Below, in pieces: positions 1 through 8,667 of a stretch of DNA of 64,000 bases (its first letter is position 1; every line of letters starts with the position of its first letter). This DNA comes from Azospirillum picis. Its GTDB lineage: Bacteria; Pseudomonadota; Alphaproteobacteria; Azospirillales; Azospirillaceae. The translations under genes and the position numbers were made by a program. The notes beneath the pieces were generated by a model. It had not been told where the DNA came from. It did not search any database and saw only the letters and a program-made list of their open reading frames with translations. The stretch spans positions 186,001-250,000 of the forward strand of contig NZ_JAGINO010000005.1 of the NCBI RefSeq assembly GCF_017876115.1, given 5' to 3'.

Positions 1-165
1 GCCGCCGGTGTCGCGCACCAGGCGCGAGGCGACGCCGCTGGCGTCCTCCATCAGCGCCTTCAGCAGATGTTCGGGAAGAAGCTGCTGGTGCCGCTCGGCG
101 AGGGCGGCGATCTGCGCGGCCTGAATGACACCGCGCGCGCGGTCGGTGAATTGACCGAAGTCCAT
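1..165 (-). CDS. clpB: ClpB disaggregase, N-terminal fragment (cut by window edge)
   Basis: The minus strand reads an open frame of 55 codons from an ATG at 165 to the window edge. It starts MDFGQFTDRARG and continues with AAQIAALAERHQQLLPEHLLKAL, which is the typical Clp N-domain opening of the Hsp104/ClpB ATP-dependent disaggregase (a member of the cytoplasmic chaperone network that rescues aggregated proteins with DnaK). A GGAG ribosome-binding site lies about 8 nt upstream of the ATG. Only the first 55 of about 860-870 residues are present, so the ATPase modules cannot be seen. The gene is divergent from the LysR gene that starts at 397. The identification rests on the N-domain pattern only. 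Confidence 0.88.
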   Translation of the reverse strand, partial: MDFGQFTDRARGVIQAAQIAALAERHQQLLPEHLLKALMEDASGVASRLVRDTGG

Positions 166-396
166 CCGGCACTCCGTGTATCCTGGTGTCCCGCCCAGCG
201 ATCCGGCGCGGGAGAAGCCCCCTTCCGGCCCGCTCGATGCGCGGCCGCCAGCGGCTTCATCGAAGAAATGGTTAACGTGGCGTGCCCGATCAAGAGGGGT
301 GCCGGCCAGGGCCCGCGTGCCCCGTTCGGGCCATATTGACAGCCGATCCCTTCCCCCGCCTTCATACAGCCGCGTTATCGGTGGCGGGACGGTACC

Positions 397-1311
397 ATGG
401 ACCTGCGGCAGCTTCGCTATTTCCTGGGCATCGTGGAACAGGGCTCGATCTCCCGTGCGGCGGAGGCGCTGCACGTCGCCCAGCCGGCGCTCAGCCTGCA
501 CCTGAAGCGGCTGGAAGAGGATTTCGGCTGCCAATTGCTGCTGCGCACCGCCCGCGGGGTGGTGCCGACCGAGAGCGGACGGCGATTGGCCCAGAGGGCG
601 GCGGCGTTGGTCCAGGCTGTGGACGGCCTGCGTGACGAGGTGCGCGCGGTCGAGGCGGTGCCGGCCGGGCCGGCGACCGTCGGCATCCCGACCTCGTTGG
701 GGCCGGTGCTGACGGTGCCGCTGGCGCTGGCTGTGCGCCGCGCCCACCCGCAGATCCAACTGCGCGTGGTGGAAGGGCTATCCGGCCATATGCTGGAATG
801 GATGCTGTCCGGCCAGCTCGACCTTGCGCTGGTCTTCGGCACCAGGAACATGGCCGGGCTGGAAACCGAGCCGGTGGCACGGGAAAAGCTGCATCTGGTG
901 GGGCCGGCCGACGACCCGCTGCTGCGCGACCGGGCCGCCATCCCCTTCGCCGAGGCGCTCGCCCTGCCGCTCATCCTGCCCGGCAGGCCGCACGGCGTGC
1001 GGGAGGAGGTCGAGCATGCCGCCCTGCTCGCCCGCGGCGCCGTCAACGTGGTGATGGAGATCGACGCGCTGGAACAGATCAAGGCGCTGGTGGCGGAGGG
1101 CTGCGGCTACACGGTGCTGTCGGAGCGGGTGGCCCGCTACGGCACGGTCGCGGGGCGGCTGGCCGGGCTGCCGATCGCCGACCCGCAGATCGACCGCAGC
1201 ATCATGCTCGCCCATGCGGCCGCCCGGCCGATGACGGTGGCGGCGCGGGCCGCGCACGGCATCCTGCGCGGCATCCTGGCGGAGCTGACGGTCGACGGCG
1301 GCTGGCGGTGA
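397..1311 (+). CDS. LysR-family transcriptional regulator
   Basis: A 304-residue protein of normal LysR length. Residues 1-60 form the winged helix-turn-helix (MDLRQLRYFLGIVEQGSISRAAEALHVAQPALS...), and residues about 90-300 form the co-inducer-binding domain. The overall style (DLRQLRYFLGIVE, GPVLTVPLA) resembles Nac/Cbl-like and aromatic-catabolism LysR members, but the effector cannot be named. It is divergent from clpB and is followed by an antiporter gene 147 nt downstream. No adjacent divergently transcribed catabolic gene reveals its target; the antiporter is one possible target. Confidence 0.93.
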   Translation: MDLRQLRYFLGIVEQGSISRAAEALHVAQPALSLHLKRLEEDFGCQLLLRTARGVVPTESGRRLAQRAAALVQAVDGLRDEVRAVEAVPAGPATVGIPTSLGPVLTVPLALAVRRAHPQIQLRVVEGLSGHMLEWMLSGQLDLALVFGTRNMAGLETEPVAREKLHLVGPADDPLLRDRAAIPFAEALALPLILPGRPHGVREEVEHAALLARGAVNVVMEIDALEQIKALVAEGCGYTVLSERVARYGTVAGRLAGLPIADPQIDRSIMLAHAAARPMTVAARAAHGILRGILAELTVDGGWR

Positions 1312-1458
1312 CCTCCGTTCCACGCTCATCCGGAGGGGTTGCCACAGGGATTTTACAAGGGACCATTTTTGCCGCAGAGATGCCCGGTCCACGGCCTTGA
1401 TACCGCCGGAATGCGGCGATACCGTGCAGCCCACGCCGCAGCCGCCCCCCGTGGAACC

Positions 1459-3975
1459 ATGCACGACATCGTCATCCAAGTCCTCGGCGTCGCGGGGCTT
1501 CTCGCCCTCGTCAGCTTCCTGCCGCCGCTCGCCGCCCGCTTCCGGATGCCCTATACGGTGCTGCTGGCCGGGGTCGGCGTCGCGCTGGGAGCCGTGATCC
1601 AGACCTTCGCCGGCATGCCCGGCAAGGGGCCGTTCCACGACTTCCTCGCCTCGCTGGCCGAGCTGGACGTCTCGTCCGACGTGCTGATGCACGTCTTCCT
1701 GCCGATCCTGCTGTTCGAGACGGCGCTGGCGGTCGACGTGCGGCGGCTGTTCGACGATCTGGGGCCGATCCTGCTGATGGCGGTGGTCGCGGTGTTCGTC
1801 TGCACCTTCGCCGTCGGCTATGCCGTCAGCCTGTTCACCTCGCTTGGGCTGGTCGCCTGCCTGCTGCTGGGCTCCATCGTCGCCTCCACCGACCCGGCGG
1901 CGGTCATCGGCATCTTCCGCGACCTCGGCGCGCCGCGGCGCCTGACCACCCTGGTCGAGGGCGAGAGCCTGCTGAACGACGCGGCCGCCATCGCGCTGTT
2001 CACGCTGCTGCTGGAGATGCTGACGCGCAAGGCCCAGGGCGGGGCCGGGGCGGCGGCGCTGGATTTCCTGCGCGACTTTGCCGGCGGGGTGGTCACCGGC
2101 TATGTCTGCGGCCGCATCGCCTGCATGCTGGTCGAGCCGGTGCGCAACCAGCCGATGGCGGAGATCACGCTGACAGTGGCCCTGGCCTACCTGTCCTACG
2201 TCCTGGCCGACCATTATGTCGGCGCGTCGGGCGTGGTGGCGGTGGTCACGGCGGCGCTGGTGATCGGCTCGGTCGGGCGTACCCGCATCTCCCCCGCCAC
2301 CTGGGGGGCGCTGGAGCATGTCTGGCAGCAGCTCGGCTTCTGGGCCAATTCGATGATCTTCCTGCTCACCGCCATCCTGGTGCCGCGGCTGATGGCGGAC
2401 GCCGGCTGGGCCGAGGTCGGGCTGGTGCTGGTCGTCGTCGCCGCCGCCTTCGCCGCCCGTGGCGTCGTGCTGTTCGGCCTGCTGCCGCTGCTGTCCTGGG
2501 CCGGGCTGGCGCAGCAGGTCAGCCACTCCTACAAGGCGGTGATGCTGTGGGGCGGCCTGCGCGGGGCGGTGTCGCTGACGCTGGCCCTGGCGGTGACCGA
2601 GAATTTCCGCGTGGCCGACCGGGTGCAGAGCTTCATCGCCGTCATGGTCACAGGCTTCGTCTTCGTCACGCTGTTCGTCAACGGCACGACGCTGCGCTGG
2701 CTGATCGGCGTGCTGAGGCTGGACGAGCTCACTCCGGTCGAGCGCGCCATGCGCAACCGGGCGCTGGCCCTGTCCACCGACACCATCCGCGACCGCGTCG
2801 CCGCCGTCGCCAAGACCTACGAGGTCGATGCCGTGGTCAAGGACGTGATGGTGGCGCGCTACGAGGAGCGGCTGAAGCGGATCGACCAGGAACGGCACGA
2901 GGAAACCGCCCTGACCGACGAGGACCGGGTGACCATCGGGCTGGTGATCCTGGCCAACCGCGAGGAAGAGCTCTATTACGCCCACTTCTCCGAAGGGGTG
3001 GTGTCGCGCGCGGTGATGGAGATGCTGGCCGGGCGCTCCAGCCGGCTGCTCGACGCGGTCAAGACCCATGGCCGGAACGGCTACCGCGCCTTCGAGGAGC
3101 CCTTCATCGCCTTCTCGCCCTGGATGCGGGTGGCGAGCTGGCTGCAGCGCCGCTTCGGCATCCATCGGCCGCTGGCGCGCCGCCTGTCGATGCGCTTCGA
3201 GGTGCTGGTCGCCGTGCGCACCGTCCTGCGCGAGCTGCTCGCCTTCACCCGCGACCGCCTGGCCCGCGTCCTCGGCCAGGACGTGGCGTTCGAGCTGGAA
3301 GGGCTGCTGGTCGGCCGGCTCGGCATCGTCGAACAGGCGCTGTCGGCGCTGAAGCTGCAATATCCCGACTATGCCGTCGTGCTGCAGAGCCGCTATGTCG
3401 GCCGGGCCGCGCTGCGGCTGGAGCAGGCGGAATACCGGGCCATGCACGCGGAGTCGATCATCAGCCAGGAGGTGCTGTCCGACCTGGAGCGCGACCTCGA
3501 CCAGCGCCGCCGCGTGCTGGAACGGCTGCCCAGGCTGGACGTCCGCTTCGACGTGGCGGAGCTGGTGCGCCGCGTGCCACTGTTCGCCGACCTGCCGGCG
3601 GAGCGGGTGGCGACCATCGCCACGCTGCTGCGCGCCCAGCTCGCCCTGCCCGGCGAGACCATCGTCCGGCGCGGCGAGCGCGGCGACGCCATGTTCTTCA
3701 TCGCCTCCGGCGCCGTCGAGGTGCTGGTGCCCAACCTGGCGGAACCGGTGAAGCTCGGCACCGGCGACTTCTTCGGCGAGATGGCGCTGCTGACGCGCCA
3801 GCGGCGCAATGCCGACGTGCGTGCGCTCGGCTATTGCCAACTGCTGGTCCTTGATGAGAAGGATTTCCGCCGGCTGGTGCAGAAGGACGCGGACCTGCGT
3901 GCCCACATCCAGGCGGTCGCCGAGGCGCGCCGGCAGCCGACCCAGTCGTCCCCGGCCGTCCCGGCGGTGAGCTGA
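1459..3975 (+). CDS. CPA1-type Na+/H+ antiporter with C-terminal cyclic-nucleotide-binding domain
   Basis: An 838-residue inner-membrane protein. Residues about 1-420 carry a run of hydrophobic segments with the NhaP/CPA1 antiporter signatures, including STDPAAVIG and EGESLLNDAAAIALF, which hold the ion-binding acidic residues. A long helical cytoplasmic region follows. Residues about 704-810 form a cNMP-binding fold with a phosphate-binding-cassette-like stretch FFGEMALLTRQRRNADV. The family exchanges cytoplasmic cations (Na+ or K+) for protons; the tail suggests control by cAMP or cGMP. The ATG at 1459 was chosen because the 40 residues in front of it in the same frame are not membrane-like. 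A weak GTGGAA is the only ribosome-binding site seen. Confidence 0.9.
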   Translation: MHDIVIQVLGVAGLLALVSFLPPLAARFRMPYTVLLAGVGVALGAVIQTFAGMPGKGPFHDFLASLAELDVSSDVLMHVFLPILLFETALAVDVRRLFDDLGPILLMAVVAVFVCTFAVGYAVSLFTSLGLVACLLLGSIVASTDPAAVIGIFRDLGAPRRLTTLVEGESLLNDAAAIALFTLLLEMLTRKAQGGAGAAALDFLRDFAGGVVTGYVCGRIACMLVEPVRNQPMAEITLTVALAYLSYVLADHYVGASGVVAVVTAALVIGSVGRTRISPATWGALEHVWQQLGFWANSMIFLLTAILVPRLMADAGWAEVGLVLVVVAAAFAARGVVLFGLLPLLSWAGLAQQVSHSYKAVMLWGGLRGAVSLTLALAVTENFRVADRVQSFIAVMVTGFVFVTLFVNGTTLRWLIGVLRLDELTPVERAMRNRALALSTDTIRDRVAAVAKTYEVDAVVKDVMVARYEERLKRIDQERHEETALTDEDRVTIGLVILANREEELYYAHFSEGVVSRAVMEMLAGRSSRLLDAVKTHGRNGYRAFEEPFIAFSPWMRVASWLQRRFGIHRPLARRLSMRFEVLVAVRTVLRELLAFTRDRLARVLGQDVAFELEGLLVGRLGIVEQALSALKLQYPDYAVVLQSRYVGRAALRLEQAEYRAMHAESIISQEVLSDLERDLDQRRRVLERLPRLDVRFDVAELVRRVPLFADLPAERVATIATLLRAQLALPGETIVRRGERGDAMFFIASGAVEVLVPNLAEPVKLGTGDFFGEMALLTRQRRNADVRALGYCQLLVLDEKDFRRLVQKDADLRAHIQAVAEARRQPTQSSPAVPAVS

Positions 3976-3997
3976 CCGGACGGGGAAGGACTTTTCC

Positions 3998-4879
3998 ATG
4001 AACGAGTCCGCGACAGGCGGACAGCCCTGGCTGCGCCTGATGCCGGGTCTTTTCGTGCTGCTGTGGAGCACGGGCTTCATCGGGGCGAAATACGGGCTGC
4101 CCTATGTGGAGCCTCTGACCTTCCTGCTGATCCGGCTGGGGCTGGTCGCGGTGGTGCTGGCGCTGGTGGCGCTGGCGAGCCGGGCGCCCTGGCCGAAGGA
4201 CTGGCGCTCGGCCGGGCGCATCGCGCTGGCCGGACTGCTGGTGCACGGCGTCTATCTCAGCGGCGTCTTCCTCGCCATCGCCCACGGGCTGCCGGCGGGG
4301 GTGACGGCGCTGATCGTCGGCATCCAGCCGCTGCTGACCGCCGCGCTGTCCGGACCGCTGCTGGGGGAACGGGTGAGCGGCCGGCAATGGGCCGGACTGC
4401 TACTCGGCCTGATCGGCGTCGGGCTGGTGGTGCGGGAAAAGCTGGCGGTGGACGCCGAGCATCTGGCCGGCATCGGCTACGCCGCGGCGGCGCTGGTCGG
4501 CATCACGCTGGGCACCCTCTACCAGAAGCGCCACGGTGCGGGAATGGACCTGCGCAGCGGCACCGCCATCCAGTATGCGGCGACCAGCCTGGTGCTGGCG
4601 GTGGTCGCCCCGCTGACCGAGACCATGCAGGTGCAGTGGACGGGGGAACTGGTCTTCGCCCTGGCATGGCTGTGCTTCGTGCTGTCGGTCGGCGCCATCT
4701 TCCTGCTGTTCGCGCTGATCCGGCGCGGGGCCGCGGCCAAGGTCGCCAGCCTGTTCTACCTGACCCCGCCGGTCACCGCCCTGGTCGCCTGGGCGATGTT
4801 CGGCGAACGGCTCGGTCTCCTGGCGCTTGCCGGCATGGCGGTGGCGGTGTGCGGCGTGGCACTGGTCAACCGCCGTTAA
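3998..4879 (+). CDS. EamA/DMT-family exporter
   Basis: A 293-residue, ten-helix protein made of two EamA repeats: about residues 10-140 (starting near FVLLWSTGFIGAKYGLPYVEPLTFL) and about 150-290 (ending in LTPPVTALVAWAMFGERLGLLALAGMAVAVCGVAL). Proteins of this drug/metabolite transporter superfamily export amino acids, metabolites or drugs from the cytoplasm. The substrate cannot be predicted from sequence. It lies 22 nt after the antiporter on the same strand, with a GGGGAAGGA ribosome-binding site, so the two may be cotranscribed. Confidence 0.92.
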   Translation: MNESATGGQPWLRLMPGLFVLLWSTGFIGAKYGLPYVEPLTFLLIRLGLVAVVLALVALASRAPWPKDWRSAGRIALAGLLVHGVYLSGVFLAIAHGLPAGVTALIVGIQPLLTAALSGPLLGERVSGRQWAGLLLGLIGVGLVVREKLAVDAEHLAGIGYAAAALVGITLGTLYQKRHGAGMDLRSGTAIQYAATSLVLAVVAPLTETMQVQWTGELVFALAWLCFVLSVGAIFLLFALIRRGAAAKVASLFYLTPPVTALVAWAMFGERLGLLALAGMAVAVCGVALVNRR

Positions 4880-5243
4880 GGCTGCAATGGTCCCCGACAG
4901 GGGCGAAGGCTTTCACCGCCGCGAGGGTGCCGCCCCTCCTCCGGTTTTCGGGGAGAAGGGCAGGCAGTGCGAGGCTAGCCGTGGGAGAGGATGGCGACGT
5001 CCTCGGCATGGCTCGGCGCAGTGCCTCGCCCCCAGCGCGATATAATGCCCACGCCGCCGCCGGGTCTCCGGGCAGCGTGCCGGCCGGACAGCCGAGCGTG
5101 GCCACGTTTGGTATTGCGATACCGCCGAACGTATCGAAACAGGTCAGTTGGGCATCTTTTCCGGCTTCAGCCGCCGCGGTCGGCTATTGGTCGATATGCT
5201 GCTGCCGGGCCAGCGACAGGGCAGCCCATGTGAAAATCGATTC
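4880..5243. other. 364-nt convergent gap without a gene
   Basis: The stretch separates the end of the EamA gene (plus) from the end of the XRE regulator gene (minus). I see no coding signature in it. The only structure noted is a small inverted repeat, GGTAT-TGCG-ATACC, near 5110, without a following T tract. It probably holds terminators for the two converging genes, but none is clear. Confidence 0.5.
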
Positions 5244-6014
5244 TCAGTGCCTGAGATAAATCGCCAGTTTCAGCCTCGGGTCATCATTGGCCTGGAAGGT
5301 CGTGTATTCAAAAGTTACGGGGCCGTCCACCGGGTGGTGCAGCAGCTTGGTGCCGGAAACCGGCACACTGATGTCATGGAGCTGCCACCAGGCGTCGAAC
5401 TCGGAGCATTCGGCGCGGATCCGCTCGACCAAGTCACTGAATTCCGTGTCACCGGCCCAATGATCATGCGCGGTCCGGAAGAGCGACACGATGCGCTTGG
5501 CCTCCTTCGTCCAGCCTGTGCCGAACAGGCGCCGCGCTTTCGGATCGGTGAACATGAAAAGCAGGATGTTGCGATCTTTGACCGGCGTGCGGGCGAAGTC
5601 GCCGAAGAGCTCGGCCGCCGCACTGTTCCAGGCAAGGACATCCCAGCGTTGACCCGTCACATACGCCGGATGTGGCAGGCTTTCGACCAGACGACGGAGT
5701 GAGGGCGGAGCGACCTCCCGCAGGAAGGGGGGGCGTTTCTCCTTGCCGACCAGCGAACGGAGATGCGCCTGTTCGATCGCATCCAATTCAAGGGCGCGGC
5801 TCAGGGCTTCGATGGTCTCGTCGGACGGGGAGACAGCGCGGCCCTGTTCCAGTTTCACATACCACTCGACGCTGATGCCGGCGCGCTGAGCCACCTCCTC
5901 GCGCCTTAGCCCCGGCGTGCGCCGGCGGCGATGGGCTGCCAGCGCGCCCCCGTCAAGCTGGAGCCGTGCCCGGCGGGAGCGCAGGAAATCGGCGAGCTCC
6001 TGGTTGGTCTTCAT
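5244..6014 (-). CDS. XRE-family transcriptional regulator with MmyB-like ligand domain
   Basis: A 256-residue protein. Residues about 5-85 contain a helix-turn-helix of the RRRRTPGLRREEVAQRAGIS...WYVKLEQGR type. Residues about 100-255 match the MmyB-like, fatty-acid- or small-ligand-binding domain found behind such HTHs (VTGQRWDVLAWNSAAAELFGDF, then HPVDGPVTFEYTTFQ). Genes of this class usually repress or activate a neighbouring oxidoreductase gene. Here the divergent gene at 6117 is an MDR oxidoreductase, and the 102-nt gap carries a direct repeat that could be its operator. Confidence 0.9.
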   Translation of the reverse strand: MKTNQELADFLRSRRARLQLDGGALAAHRRRRTPGLRREEVAQRAGISVEWYVKLEQGRAVSPSDETIEALSRALELDAIEQAHLRSLVGKEKRPPFLREVAPPSLRRLVESLPHPAYVTGQRWDVLAWNSAAAELFGDFARTPVKDRNILLFMFTDPKARRLFGTGWTKEAKRIVSLFRTAHDHWAGDTEFSDLVERIRAECSEFDAWWQLHDISVPVSGTKLLHHPVDGPVTFEYTTFQANDDPRLKLAIYLRH

Positions 6015-6040
6015 GCCCGCTCCGAGCGTGGTACGTGTGA

Positions 6041-6058
6041 ATACCAGTATTATACCAG
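6041..6058. promoter_or_regulatory. Candidate XRE operator: direct repeat in divergent promoter
   Basis: ATACCAG occurs at 6041-6047 and again at 6052-6058, an 11-bp (one helical turn) spacing. It lies in an AT-rich patch between the divergent XRE regulator and MDR oxidoreductase genes. Position and phasing suggest a regulator-binding site; this is inference. Confidence 0.4.
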
Positions 6059-6116
6059 CTCTGTTTAACCTCGTCGCGCACCTTACTCTCCTTCACAACC
6101 AACGAGGAGAACGGTC

Positions 6117-7202
6117 GTGAAGGCAGCCATTCTGAGAGAATTCGGATCACCGCTGATGATCGGGGACATCGCCGATCCAACGCTCGGCACGGGAGAGGTG
6201 GTCGTCGATGTCGTGGCAGCGCCCGTGCTGTCCTACACCGACGAGGTGTTCAGCGGAGCGCGCAAGTATCTTCTTCCGACACCCGTCGTGCCTGGGTGCG
6301 GGGCGATCGGGCGGGTTCGGGAAGTCGGTCCCGATGCCACGAGATTGAAGACCGGCGACTGGGTCTTCTGCGATCCGACGGTACGTTCGCGCGACGATGC
6401 CCTGATGCCGGACATCACCCTTCAGGGCTGGAGCGCCCGCGGAGACGGTGGCAAGAAGCTCCAGCGGTATTTCAGGGATGGTTCCTTTGCCGAGTGCATC
6501 CGCGTACCGACCGAGAACGCCGTTCCCGTAGGCGACCTTGAGCCGGCGGACGCCGGCCGCTGGTGCGCGATCAACACGCTGATGATTTCCTATGGCGGCT
6601 TGCTTGCCATGGATTTCAAGCCCGGCGAAACGCTGCTCGTCAGCGGCGCCACGGGCAATTTCGGCAGTGCCACGGTTGCGGTCGCACTGGCGATGGGGGC
6701 TCGCTCGGTCGTCGCACCGGGGAGAAACGAGAAAATCCTGGACGACCTGAGGCGCCGCTTCGGTGAGCGGGTCGTACCGGTACGGCTCTCCGGCGAGGCG
6801 GACCGCGACAGCCAAGCGATGATGCGGGCGGCCCCTGCCCCCATCGACGCGGTTCTCGACTTCCTCCCCCCTTCAGCCCCCGCAAGCGTCGCCCGTCTCG
6901 CAATCATGACGGTGAGACCTTATGGCCGCGCCGTGCTGATGGGAGGCGTCGGCATGCTGGGCGGAGAGGATCTTGCGCTGCCATATCCCTGGATCATGCG
7001 GAACAATATCTCGATCCTGGGACAATGGATGTACAAGCCCGACGCCGTTGCGGGCATGGTCGGGCTTATCCGCAGCGGCCTGCTGGATCTCGATCATTAT
7101 GCGGTGACCGAATTCCCCCTGGAACAGGCGAACGAGGCCGTCGTGCATGCGGCAACCAACTCCGGTCCTTTCAAACTCACTGTCTTGCGGCCGGCGCCGT
7201 AG
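6117..7202 (+). CDS. MDR-superfamily (quinone-oxidoreductase-like) NAD(P)H-dependent dehydrogenase
   Basis: A 361-residue medium-chain dehydrogenase/reductase. The N-terminal GroES-like domain begins MKAAILREFGSP and holds the PGCGAIGRVREVG motif. The Rossmann domain has LLVSGATGNFGSATVAVALAMGA near residue 180, the AxGxxG-type nucleotide site of zinc-free quinone reductases. I do not see the full cysteine cluster for a structural zinc, so a zinc-independent oxidoreductase is more likely than an alcohol dehydrogenase. It probably reduces quinones, enones or similar electrophiles with NAD(P)H. The ATG follows an ACGAGGAGAA ribosome-binding site and the gene is divergent from the XRE regulator, its likely controller. 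Confidence 0.85.
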   Translation: MKAAILREFGSPLMIGDIADPTLGTGEVVVDVVAAPVLSYTDEVFSGARKYLLPTPVVPGCGAIGRVREVGPDATRLKTGDWVFCDPTVRSRDDALMPDITLQGWSARGDGGKKLQRYFRDGSFAECIRVPTENAVPVGDLEPADAGRWCAINTLMISYGGLLAMDFKPGETLLVSGATGNFGSATVAVALAMGARSVVAPGRNEKILDDLRRRFGERVVPVRLSGEADRDSQAMMRAAPAPIDAVLDFLPPSAPASVARLAIMTVRPYGRAVLMGGVGMLGGEDLALPYPWIMRNNISILGQWMYKPDAVAGMVGLIRSGLLDLDHYAVTEFPLEQANEAVVHAATNSGPFKLTVLRPAP

Positions 7203-7410
7203 CGTTGCGTGTCGTTTCAAAGCACTCCTCGGTCGGTCGGGGTCAGGGCAGATTCCGCACCCGCCGACCCGGACGGCCGCCGAAGCCCATCAGGGGCTAC
7301 GCTCAGCGCGTCCTGTCCGCCGCAAACCCGGAGGCAAGCTCGCGCGTCCTGCCGACCGTCGCGAGGTAGCCGGGGATGCCGCCCCGCCGCGAGGCGCCTG
7401 CCTCCGCAGA

Positions 7411-7455
7411 GCGGGAGAGGGTTTGGGAGGGGTGAAGCCAGCGCCCCTCTCCCGC
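7411..7455. repeat. REP-like palindrome between convergent genes
   Basis: GCGGGAGAGGG (7411-7421) pairs with CCCTCTCCCGC (7445-7455) around a 23-nt loop. The hairpin sits between the end of the oxidoreductase gene and the end of the DUF1636 gene, where it could act as a two-way terminator. The same arm motif recurs at four other intergenic places in this window. Confidence 0.6.
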
Positions 7456-7472
7456 GGCAGGCGCGGCAGGCG

Positions 7473-7862
7473 TCAAGGCGCCGGCGGGATGCGGGCGACG
7501 AAACGGCCCTTCACGCCGTCGGGCCACTCGCGCCAGGGCACCACGCCGTCAACCGATCGGCCATAGAGCGCCAGATAGTCGACGAGCGCCTGCACCGCCG
7601 ACTGGTCGGGGACGAGGTCACCCAGCACATAGCCCATGCGGCCGGGGGAGCGGATATGGACGGCGCAGGCCCGGCGGCAGTTCATCAGGCAGCGCATGGT
7701 GGTGACGGTCGGACCACCCTCCTCCGGCCTCGGCCCCACCTCGCGCGAGGTGGCGAGCGCGCCCTGCAGCAGGGCTGCGAACATGGCGCCGGTCCAGACG
7801 TCGCCGCCCTCTCCGGCGGCGGTCGGACGGCAGGTTTCGCAGACGACGACGTCAACAGGCAT
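7473..7862 (-). CDS. DUF1636 cysteine-rich metal-binding protein, last gene of the B12 operon
   Basis: A 129-residue protein starting MPVDVVVCETCRP. It has the spaced cysteines CETC near the N terminus and CLMNCRRAC about 60 residues later, like a thioredoxin-fold [2Fe-2S] ferredoxin. The family (DUF1636) is known to accompany cobalamin uptake or synthesis genes but has no proven function. The ATG at 7862 was preferred over one five codons upstream because it opens the conserved first strand. It overlaps the ATPase gene by 11 nt, so the two are translationally coupled. Cluster binding and a reductive role on corrinoid cobalt are inference. Confidence 0.85.
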   Translation of the reverse strand: MPVDVVVCETCRPTAAGEGGDVWTGAMFAALLQGALATSREVGPRPEEGGPTVTTMRCLMNCRRACAVHIRSPGRMGYVLGDLVPDQSAVQALVDYLALYGRSVDGVVPWREWPDGVKGRFVARIPPAP

Positions 7863-8664
7863 GGCGGGACACTCCACGGTCGGATTTCGGAGGCAGGGTG
7901 GGGATCACCAGCGGCACGCCGGCCGCCTCGGTGACCGCGAAGGGGATGCCGTAGGCTTCGCGCAGCAAGGCCGGGTCGAGGACAGCCGGGGTCGGGCCGG
8001 CGGCGCAGCCGCCGCCCGGCTTCAGCAGCACCAGATGGTCGCAGCAGCGGGCGGCCAGCGACAGGTCGTGCAGCACCACGAGGACGGCACGGTCACGCTC
8101 CACCGCCTCGGCCCGCAACACCTCCATCAGGCGCAACTGGTGCCCGGGGTCGAGCGACGCGGCCGGCTCGTCGGCGAGCAGCAACGGCGCCTCGCCCGCC
8201 AGCACGCGGGCCAGCATCACCCGCGCCCGCTCGCCGCCCGACAGGCCGGTGACCGGGCGCTGCGACAGGCCGTCGATGCCGGTCGCGGCCATCACCCGCT
8301 CGACCGCGGTGTGATCCTCGGGGCGCAGCCGGCCGAGCGGTCCCAGATGGGGCAATCGCCCCAGCTCGACGGTGCGGCGCACCGTCAGCGGCCAGTGGAC
8401 GGCATGGCCCTGCGGCAGGAAGCCGACCAGCCGGGCACGCTCGCGTGCCATCGTCGGCAATGGCCTGCCGTCGAACAGGAGGCTCCCGCCCCGAACGGTC
8501 GCATCCTGCGGCGGCAGCCCGGCGACCGCCCGCAGGAGCGTGGACTTGCCGACGCCGTTCGGGCCGATCAGCCCGGTGACGGCGCCGCAGCGGGCGGTGA
8601 AACCGACGCCGTCGAGGAGGGCACGGCCGCCCCGATGGACGGAAAGGGCACGCACGGTCAGCAT
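7852..8664 (-). CDS. btuD: Cobalamin-type ABC transporter ATP-binding protein (BtuD-like)
   Basis: A 270-residue ABC ATPase of the siderophore/cobalamin importer class. Walker A is GPNGVGKST at 34-42, the Q-loop is GFLPQGH near 81, the signature LSGGE lies at 141-145, Walker B LLLADEP at 161-167 and the switch histidine follows in VVLHDLSLAARCCDHLVLL. It energises import through the FecCD permease encoded 3 nt upstream. Its place behind a cobalamin riboswitch supports a B12 or corrinoid substrate rather than an iron siderophore. Confidence 0.9.
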   Translation of the reverse strand: MLTVRALSVHRGGRALLDGVGFTARCGAVTGLIGPNGVGKSTLLRAVAGLPPQDATVRGGSLLFDGRPLPTMARERARLVGFLPQGHAVHWPLTVRRTVELGRLPHLGPLGRLRPEDHTAVERVMAATGIDGLSQRPVTGLSGGERARVMLARVLAGEAPLLLADEPAASLDPGHQLRLMEVLRAEAVERDRAVLVVLHDLSLAARCCDHLVLLKPGGGCAAGPTPAVLDPALLREAYGIPFAVTEAAGVPLVIPTLPPKSDRGVSRHAC

Positions 8665-8667
8665 GGC

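Noticed and set aside
778..4080. Long minus-strand open frame antisense to the antiporter (1100 codons)
   Set aside because: It is rich in His, Gln, Asp and Arg with no domain; such frames arise opposite high-GC genes. The plus-strand antiporter has clear motifs.
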